From CAIRDP01 sp037134895 (lineage in GTDB: Bacteria; Bacteroidota; Bacteroidia; Bacteroidales; FEN-979): a DNA stretch of 17,766 bases. Location: positions 1-17,766 of the forward strand of contig JBAXLI010000080.1 of NCBI GenBank assembly GCA_037134895.1, written 5' to 3'. The translations under genes and the position numbers were made by a program. Below the pieces are notes generated by a model, which saw only the letters and a program-made list of their open reading frames with translations, was not told where the DNA came from and did no database searches. Shown here in pieces: positions 14,158-17,766 of this stretch. The first letter of the stretch is position 1. Each line of letters starts with the position of its first letter.

Positions 14158-15348
14158 ATGGATCCAATCGATATAAACCGCAGGGTCAGCTTTTTAAAAA
14201 AAGTTCTGATCTTCGAAGAATGCCCCGAAAGCTTACTTGAAAAAATTGCAGAAAGCCTTGTCGAGATGGAGGTCTCTGAAGGAGAGCATATTGTTCTGAA
14301 GGGAGAACTGGGCGATTCGATGTATATTATCCACGATGGCCGTGTAAAGGTCCATGACGGGGATTATATATTCACAATTCTCAAGACAGGGGATGTGTTT
14401 GGCAAGTATTACCTTCTCGATCAGCAGGAACGGTCAGCAACAGTCACCGCCTTGTCTCATACCTTTCTTTTGAGATTCAATCAGGACCAGTTCCACAAGA
14501 TCACCCAGAACGAAAACACGATTTTCAGGGGAATACTTAAAGCCCTGGTCAGGCGTCTGAGAGATATGAATGCTATCGAGGAACAGCTTGTTAGCCAGAA
14601 TGCCGAGATCCTGCATCAGAAGAACATACTTGAACAACAAAAGCAGGAACTGGTTGAAGTGAACGCGACCAAGGATAAATTCTTTTCAATTATAGCACAT
14701 GATCTGAGAAGTCCGATCTCAACGCTGATTTCTCTGTCGGAAGTCCTGAACACCGATATGGATCTTCTGGAACCAATACAGCAGAAGGACATCCTGCAAA
14801 GTCTTCATGATCTCTCGAGGAATTACCTGAAGCTTCTCGACAATCTCCTTCAATGGGCCAGGGTTCAGTCGGGCCGGATGGTACCCGAACCCATGAGCTT
14901 TGATCTTGCTGAGGTGATCAGGGAAGTCATGGCTTTCTATCGCCCGTATGCCCTCGATAAGCAAATCAGGCTTATCGAATGCAACATTATCGATGCGATT
15001 ATTTTTGCCGACAGGAATATGATCAGGGGAGTCCTGAGGAATCTTATCTCAAATGCTATTAAATTTACCCAGCCTTCAGGAGAGATCCATATTACCATGC
15101 TGATCAAGGAAGCCTTTGTTGAAGTGGTTGTGCAGGATAACGGCCTGGGTATGACACCCGCGATACTCAGTGGACTGTTCAGGATCGACAAGGCCCAGTC
15201 CTCAACCGGGACTGCGGGGGAGAAAGGTACAGGCCTCGGGCTTCACCTTTGCAAAGAGTTTGTTGAACTGAACCATGGGCAGATCAAAGCCGAAAGCCAG
15301 CAGGGATTCGGATCGGTTTTCAGCTTTACGATACCAAAATCAGCTTAA
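14158..15348 (+). CDS. Soluble histidine kinase with N-terminal cyclic-nucleotide-binding-like domain
   Basis: A 396-residue protein without membrane segments. Residues about 13-125 form a Crp-type beta-roll (GEHIVLKGELGDSMYIIHDG, GDVFGKYYLL, ERSATV). A coiled coil follows (about 135-168), then HisKA with the H-box IIAHDLRSP (phospho-acceptor H181) and HATPase_c with N-box ISNAIKF (N299), DNGLGM and GTGLGL. In canonical cNMP pockets the FGE glutamate contacts the ribose; here it is Lys (FGK), while the Arg is kept, so classical cAMP binding is doubtful. No response regulator is in the window. The gene ends 6 bp before the glycosyltransferase and is probably co-transcribed, which may tie its signalling to surface glycan synthesis. 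Confidence 0.9.
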   Translation: MDPIDINRRVSFLKKVLIFEECPESLLEKIAESLVEMEVSEGEHIVLKGELGDSMYIIHDGRVKVHDGDYIFTILKTGDVFGKYYLLDQQERSATVTALSHTFLLRFNQDQFHKITQNENTIFRGILKALVRRLRDMNAIEEQLVSQNAEILHQKNILEQQKQELVEVNATKDKFFSIIAHDLRSPISTLISLSEVLNTDMDLLEPIQQKDILQSLHDLSRNYLKLLDNLLQWARVQSGRMVPEPMSFDLAEVIREVMAFYRPYALDKQIRLIECNIIDAIIFADRNMIRGVLRNLISNAIKFTQPSGEIHITMLIKEAFVEVVVQDNGLGMTPAILSGLFRIDKAQSSTGTAGEKGTGLGLHLCKEFVELNHGQIKAESQQGFGSVFSFTIPKSA

Positions 15349-15354
15349 CAACCG

Positions 15355-16515
15355 ATGCCACATCCCAATTCTGTCGTGCTTATCGGTTCTGCATACCCGC
15401 TCAGGGGCGGACTGGCCACCTTTAACGAAAGGCTGATCAGGGAGTATATAAGCCTCGGCTCTGACGCTTCTATCTTTACATTCAGCCTGCAGTATCCCTC
15501 CATTCTCTTTCCGGGAAAAACACAGTATTCCACTGAGCCTCCTCCTCCGGGACTCACGATAACCCGCGCCCTTAACTCGGTGAACCCGTTAAGCTGGATT
15601 TCTCTTGGCCTGAAAATTAAAAACCTGAAGCCCGACCTTGTGATCGTAAAGTACTGGATGCCGTTTATGGCCCCATGTCTTGGAAGTGTTTGCAGGATTG
15701 CCAGGAAAAACGGCCATACCAGGGTTGTTGCCGTGATCGACAATATCATACCTCATGAAAAAAGGCCCGGCGACAATCTTCTGTCTTCGTACTTCGTGAA
15801 CTCTGTCGATGGCTTTGTAGCCATGTCTCATTCGGTGATGCAGGATTTAGGGACTTTTAATAAATCTAAGCCTAAAGTATGGTGCCCCCATCCCCTGTAT
15901 GATAATTTCGGGGATGCCATCCGCAAGGAAGAGGCAAGGAAAAAGCTCGGACTCGATCCTTCTGCAAAATATGCACTTTTCTTTGGTTTTATAAGGGATT
16001 ACAAAGGCCTTGACCTGCTCCTCGAAGCGTTTGGCACTGAAGTGCTGAAGAACTCAGGAGTCAGGCTGCTTGTTGCAGGTGAATTTTACTGCGATCCCGC
16101 CCCGTACAAGGAGATCATCAGGAATAAAGGCCTTGAAAATATAGTTATGATGAGTAATGACTTTATTCCCGACAGTAAAGTGCTTGATTATTTCTGTTCT
16201 GCGGATGTTGTGGTACAGCCTTATAAAAGCGCTACCCAAAGTGGCGTAACTCAGATTGCCTACCATTTTAACAGGCCGATGATCATTACCGATGTGGGCG
16301 GATTGGCTGAATTCGTACCTCACGGGAAGGTGGGGTATGTTGTAGCCCCCGAGGTCAATGCACTGGCTGCTTCGATCCTGAAATTTTATTCGGAAGGAAA
16401 AGAAGCTGAATTTTCGGCTAACGCAGCTATCGAAAAACAAAAATATTCGTGGGAGAGGATGGTCGATGCAATAAATGAGGTAATGGAAACGGATAAAGAA
16501 AAAATAATAGAATAA
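15355..16515 (+). CDS. GT-B glycosyltransferase, GT4-like
   Basis: A 386-residue GT-B enzyme. The N-terminal domain starts VVLIGSAYPLRGGLATFNER; the C-terminal domain has YALFFGFIRDYKGLDLLLEAF, LLVAGEFYCD and a donor-site region ADVVVQPYKSATQSGVTQIA followed by RPMIITDVGGLAEFV. The common E-x7-E pair is modified (SGV where the first Glu usually is), as in a subset of Bacteroidota GT4-like enzymes. Acceptor and donor are unknown. No membrane anchor is visible. Its last codons and stop (KIIE then TAA at 16513) lie inside the left arm of an 8-bp repeat (element D), so the natural C-terminus may have been altered. A heptose kinase gene follows after 157 bp. Confidence 0.88.
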   Translation: MPHPNSVVLIGSAYPLRGGLATFNERLIREYISLGSDASIFTFSLQYPSILFPGKTQYSTEPPPPGLTITRALNSVNPLSWISLGLKIKNLKPDLVIVKYWMPFMAPCLGSVCRIARKNGHTRVVAVIDNIIPHEKRPGDNLLSSYFVNSVDGFVAMSHSVMQDLGTFNKSKPKVWCPHPLYDNFGDAIRKEEARKKLGLDPSAKYALFFGFIRDYKGLDLLLEAFGTEVLKNSGVRLLVAGEFYCDPAPYKEIIRNKGLENIVMMSNDFIPDSKVLDYFCSADVVVQPYKSATQSGVTQIAYHFNRPMIITDVGGLAEFVPHGKVGYVVAPEVNALAASILKFYSEGKEAEFSANAAIEKQKYSWERMVDAINEVMETDKEKIIE

Positions 16516-16613
16516 TAGAATAATCGAATGTTGAATTTTGAATTTTAAATTTCCGGAAAAATGAAAGCCATTCTCAATTCGTAACTCGAGTATTCGATTA
16601 TTCAATTATTCTT
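16503..16613. repeat. Inverted 8-bp array between glycosyltransferase and heptose kinase (element D)
   Basis: Left arm 16503-16526 has three units, AATAATAG twice and AATAATCG. Right arm 16591-16613 reads TTCGATTA, TTCAATTA and a partial unit. Over 21 bp the arms are inverted copies with one mismatch. The loop of about 60 bp contains AT-rich words (TTGAATTT) but no ORF. The left arm includes the stop codon of the glycosyltransferase. Confidence 0.85.
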
Positions 16614-16644
16614 TGCGATAAAAAGCATTATTAGCGTAATTTCG
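16613..16644 (+). promoter_or_regulatory. Possible promoter of the heptose kinase gene, at the edge of element D
   Basis: TTG (16613-16615), a 21-bp spacer and TAATTTCG (16637-16644; one mismatch to TAnnTTTG). The TTG abuts the right arm of the inverted array. The start codon is 28 bp downstream, with an AAAGGAAC sequence in between. Confidence 0.45.
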
Positions 16645-16672
16645 CTCCATCTAAAGCCAAAGGAACTGAATT

Positions 16673-17695
16673 ATGATTATTCGAAGCAAAGCCCCGCTAC
16701 GCCTGGGCCTGGCAGGTGGAGGAACAGATGTGGCGCCTTTCTCCGACATCTACGGAGGTGTAATCCTGAATGCAACGATCAGCATGTATGCATATGCAGC
16801 GATTCAACCCAGGAATGACGGTAAAATCATATTGAACTCCCTCGATAAACATGAACGGTATGAGCTGGGTTCAACTGAAAATCTTGCAATCGACGGGAAA
16901 CTGGAACTTCATAAAGGAATATATAACCGCCTGGTCAGTGATTATAAGCTTAAACCGCTTTCTTTTGAACTGTCGACTTACGTTGATGCGCCACCGGGAT
17001 CGGGATTGGGAACAAGTTCAACATTGGTTGTAGCCATTCTGGGCGCTTTTTCTGAATGGCTTAATTTGCCGCTTGGAGAATATGACCTGGCGCATCTTGC
17101 TTATGAAATTGAAAGAATTGACCTGAAAATGGCAGGGGGCAAGCAGGACCAGTATGCAGCCACTTTCGGCGGAGTCAATTTCATGGAGTTTTCAAAGGAT
17201 GATAAAGTTATTGTCAACCCACTTCGGATACGCGACAAATACCTGGATGAACTGGCCCATAACCTGGTGCTCTATCATACAGAGACCAGCCGTCTTTCAA
17301 GCATCATCATCGAGGAACAACGGAAGAATGTGATGGCTGGGAATGTAAAATCCCTTGAGGCCATGAGCAGGCTCAAGGAGCAGTCGCTTATGATGAAGGA
17401 AGCGCTTCTCAGGGGAGAACTTGATAAAATCGGCGAGATCCTCGATTTTGGGTGGAAATTCAAAAAAAATATGGCTAATGGAATTACCAACCCGGTACTT
17501 GATGAGATCTATGAAACAGCGGTCAGGAGCGGAGCAACAGGGGGCAAAGTGTCGGGCGCGGGAGGAGGTGGATTTATGTTCTTTTATTGTCCGGGCAACA
17601 CCCGTCCTTCAGTTGTTGAAGCCCTTAAAAAATTCGGCGGACAAACCAAGCGTTATGAATTTACCCAGAAAGGATTAAGAAGTTGGACGATTTAA
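16673..17695 (+). CDS. hddA: D-glycero-alpha-D-manno-heptose-7-phosphate kinase (GHMP family)
   Basis: A 340-residue GHMP kinase. RSKAPLRLGLAGGGTDVAPF opens the protein (residues 4-23), PPGSGLGTSST (107-117) is the ATP-binding motif, KMAGGKQDQYAATFGG contains the putative catalytic Asp (D159), and VSGAGGGGFMFF is the third family motif. The sequence pattern and length match HddA, which phosphorylates heptose 7-phosphate at C1 in the pathway to GDP-D-glycero-alpha-D-manno-heptose, a precursor of surface glycans. Other pathway genes (gmhA, gmhB, hddC) are not in the window but could follow beyond the right edge. Other sugar kinases of the GHMP family, such as fucokinase-like proteins, are the main alternative. 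Confidence 0.85.
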   Translation: MIIRSKAPLRLGLAGGGTDVAPFSDIYGGVILNATISMYAYAAIQPRNDGKIILNSLDKHERYELGSTENLAIDGKLELHKGIYNRLVSDYKLKPLSFELSTYVDAPPGSGLGTSSTLVVAILGAFSEWLNLPLGEYDLAHLAYEIERIDLKMAGGKQDQYAATFGGVNFMEFSKDDKVIVNPLRIRDKYLDELAHNLVLYHTETSRLSSIIIEEQRKNVMAGNVKSLEAMSRLKEQSLMMKEALLRGELDKIGEILDFGWKFKKNMANGITNPVLDEIYETAVRSGATGGKVSGAGGGGFMFFYCPGNTRPSVVEALKKFGGQTKRYEFTQKGLRSWTI

Positions 17696-17697
17696 GA

Positions 17698-17766
17698 GAT
17701 GCGGGATATCCTGCATCCTGCATCCTGCATCCTGCATCCTGCATCTTGCATCTTGCATCTTGCATC
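17698..17766. repeat. GCATCCT/GCATCTT 7-bp array cut by the window end (element E)
   Basis: It begins 2 bp after the hddA stop with a 20-bp palindrome (17698-17717, one mismatch), in effect one inverted unit. Four GCATCCT units follow (17713-17740), then three GCATCTT units and a partial one to the last base. The right end is not visible. The same unit makes up the array in dnaE (4311-4422). Confidence 0.95.

Overview
The window looks like a Bacteroidota (Bacteroidales/Marinilabiliales-like) chromosome fragment, probably from a metagenome. Four things point there: several promoters fit the Bacteroidota -33 TTG / -7 TAnnTTTG consensus, an extracellular deacetylase ends in a type IX secretion sorting-like domain, a DUF4199 membrane protein lies beside a GT2 transferase, and dinB overlaps a short dnaE. 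Both window edges lie inside short tandem-repeat arrays, so these may be contig ends broken at repeats.

Layout. 1-618: a small four-helix-bundle (S23/23S-IVP family) gene bracketed by long inverted arrays of an 8-bp unit. 628-5177: a translesion cassette, dinB overlapping a dnaE-type polymerase gene that carries two in-frame low-complexity repeat insertions. 8751-5174 (minus): a three-gene cluster of M49-like metallopeptidase lipoprotein, O-methyltransferase and NlpC/P60-like lipoprotein lacking the catalytic Cys. 8846-9715: an SPFH/stomatin protein, divergent from that cluster. 12550-9727 (minus): SRP RNA, a YciO/Sua5-type protein, tRNA-Lys(TTT), a T9SS-type polysaccharide deacetylase and adenylylsulfate kinase, tightly packed. 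12637-17695 (plus): DUF4199 protein, GT2 glycosyltransferase, cyclic-nucleotide-domain histidine kinase, GT4-like glycosyltransferase and a heptose-7-phosphate kinase (HddA-like). The right half reads as envelope/glycan functions mixed with housekeeping RNAs.

Most interesting signal: a family of 7-8 bp tandem 'word' arrays recurs at six places (1-618, 2118-2291, 4274-4422, 8675-8693, 16503-16613, 17698-17766). Three of them (A 1-618, B 2118-2291, D 16503-16613) share one architecture: words starting TTCR or YTCR read rightward in the right arm and leftward in the left arm, so each forms an inverted pair. Only A carries a gene, and it belongs to the family known from 23S rRNA intervening sequences, which also have complementary ends and an S23 ORF in the loop. 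A working hypothesis is that A is a free-standing, IVS-like element and that B and D are gene-less relatives inserted in a coding sequence and an intergenic gap. Mobility is not shown by this sequence alone.

Gene functions come from motif recognition by eye; no database search was run.
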